Shown here one piece after another: positions 63,319-64,000 of a stretch of 64,000 bases of DNA. The notes beneath the pieces are model-generated. The model saw nothing but the letters and a program-made list of their open reading frames with translations, made no database searches and had not been told where the DNA came from. The translations under genes were made by a program, and so were the position numbers. Where the stretch lies: the NCBI RefSeq assembly GCF_003855255.1, contig NZ_CP034072.1:6178989-6242988 (forward strand), given 5' to 3'. Position 1 is the first letter of the stretch. Every line of letters begins with the position of its first letter. The DNA comes from Mycolicibacterium nivoides. GTDB taxonomy: Bacteria; Actinomycetota; Actinomycetes; Mycobacteriales; Mycobacteriaceae.

Positions 63319-64000
63319 TCAGAAGACGCGGACCTGACCTTCGAGCACCGGAACGGTGTCGGGCAGCTTGTAGGTCTGAATCCCGTTGCGGAACATGATG
63401 TTCTCCCGGGTGTGTTCGGGGAGGTGCTTGACCAACCAGCGAGGGTCGTCGAAGGTCCAGTGCGGGTAGTCGCTGGAGAACAGCAGGATCTTGTCGCACT
63501 CCATCCATTCGAAGGCCCGCGACAACTCGGTCTTGTCCTCGGGGTAGTCCAGCGGCTGGGTGGTGAACTTGATGTGGTTCTTGACGTACTCCGACGGCTT
63601 GCGCTTGATGTCCATCCAACCCTTGCGCTTCTCGTAGATGGCATCCATCCGCCACATCAGGGGCAGGATCCAGGTGAACGCATGCTCGACGAACACCACC
63701 CGCAGCGTCGGGAAGCGGTCGAAAACCCCGTCGAAGATCAGGCTCATCACCTGATTGGCCGCCAGCAGCGAGTACGTGACCATGAAGTCGTGGTTGTAGC
63801 TGGGTAGTCCGACCGGCGGGAGCGGGAGTTCGTCGTACTCGCCGCGGGACAGGTGGCAGCTCACGGTGATGTCGTGCTTGGTCGCCGCCGCCCAGATCGG
63901 GTCGTACTTCGGATCACCCCAGGATGGTCGCGGCTCGGCCTTGATCAGGATCTGCGCCATGTAGGGATGGCCGGCCCACCGCTCGATCTCCTGCGCCCCC
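63319..64000 (-). CDS. Amidohydrolase_2 family metal-dependent hydrolase (5' end cut by window)
   Basis: The frame is open to the window edge, so at least 226 residues are seen and the N-terminus is missing. Visible motifs: HPYMAQILIKAEPRPSWGDP, ITVSCHLSRGEY (metal histidine), VVFVEHAFTW and LLFSSDYPHWTFDDP (metal aspartate). These belong to amidohydrolase_2/ACMSD-like decarboxylase-hydrolases common in mycobacteria. An ATG at 63960 is internal, since family similarity continues upstream of it. Substrate unknown. Confidence 0.88.
   Translation of the reverse strand, partial: GAQEIERWAGHPYMAQILIKAEPRPSWGDPKYDPIWAAATKHDITVSCHLSRGEYDELPLPPVGLPSYNHDFMVTYSLLAANQVMSLIFDGVFDRFPTLRVVFVEHAFTWILPLMWRMDAIYEKRKGWMDIKRKPSEYVKNHIKFTTQPLDYPEDKTELSRAFEWMECDKILLFSSDYPHWTFDDPRWLVKHLPEHTRENIMFRNGIQTYKLPDTVPVLEGQVRVF

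Noticed and set aside
1..64000. tRNA, rRNA, insertion sequence or prophage genes
   Set aside because: No cloverleaf-like T-loop context, transposase, integrase or terminal inverted repeats were recognised.

Overview
The window reads as chromosome of a fast-growing mycobacterium (Mycolicibacterium type). It is GC-rich, with frequent GTG/TTG starts and 1-14 nt gene overlaps. It carries actinobacterial cell-envelope genes (AftD arabinosyltransferase, LpqI, a DUF3068/PorA-type protein) and F420-linked oxidoreductase families. Much of the gene order recalls the M. tuberculosis Rv0243-Rv0222 neighbourhood: fadA2 / fabG4-htdX, a TetR gene, lpqI, a DUF2613 peptide, aftD, R2lox + TetR, a phosphotriesterase-like lactonase, a membrane acyltransferase, DUF3068 protein, membrane protein, GT4 glycosyltransferase, methyltransferase, aldehyde dehydrogenase and echA1. 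Family calls come from reading motifs; no database search was run.

Layout. 1-2.2 kb: truncated NarL-type sensor kinase and an F420-type luciferase-like oxidoreductase. 2.5-6.3 kb: fadA2 (minus) divergent from fabG4-htdX (beta-oxidation/fatty-acid elongation type chemistry), with a 34-bp tandem repeat that starts at the fadA2 stop codon. 6.3-18.1 kb is accessory: a TetR-controlled NmrA/DUF4386 pair, a three-gene Wadjet-like SMC operon (jetA-jetB-jetC) without jetD, an O-methyltransferase, and a secretion-like trio (EspC-like small protein, WXG-headed alpha/beta hydrolase, lipoprotein). 18.2-27.4 kb: a TetR gene, then a seven-gene nitrogen/amine locus. That locus has RpiR + class-II amidotransferase on minus and, divergently, glutamine-synthetase-like enzyme, APC permease, class-III aminotransferase, FluG-like amidohydrolase and Orn/Lys/Arg-type decarboxylase on plus, most of them overlapping.

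27.4-33.2 kb: lpqI, DUF2613, aftD (cell-wall building and recycling). 33.4-39.8 kb: R2lox with its TetR, an MFS exporter, GNAT, methyltransferase, MarR, PPOX-family protein, lactonase, and a frameshifted remnant of an acyl-CoA synthetase. 39.8-48.9 kb: envelope-related membrane proteins and glycosyltransferase, methyltransferase, aldehyde dehydrogenase (KstR-like operator), echA1. 49-52.2 kb: TetR, RibD-type reductase, AraC-DinB fusion, arylamine N-acetyltransferase. 52.4-57.5 kb: an operon of acyltransferase, FadD, lipase/esterase and FAD-linked oxidase behind a perfect KstR consensus site, arranged like Rv1428c-fadD12-lipO. 57.5-64 kb: Gly-rich PadR-like and MarR regulators around a perfect palindrome, an AveC-like / NorQ / NorD operon with a divergent TetR, and a truncated amidohydrolase.

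Convergent gene pairs are repeatedly separated by long GC-rich hairpins without U-tracts; two of these (57.5 and 63.3 kb) are copies of one sequence. No tRNA, rRNA, IS element, prophage or CRISPR array was seen.
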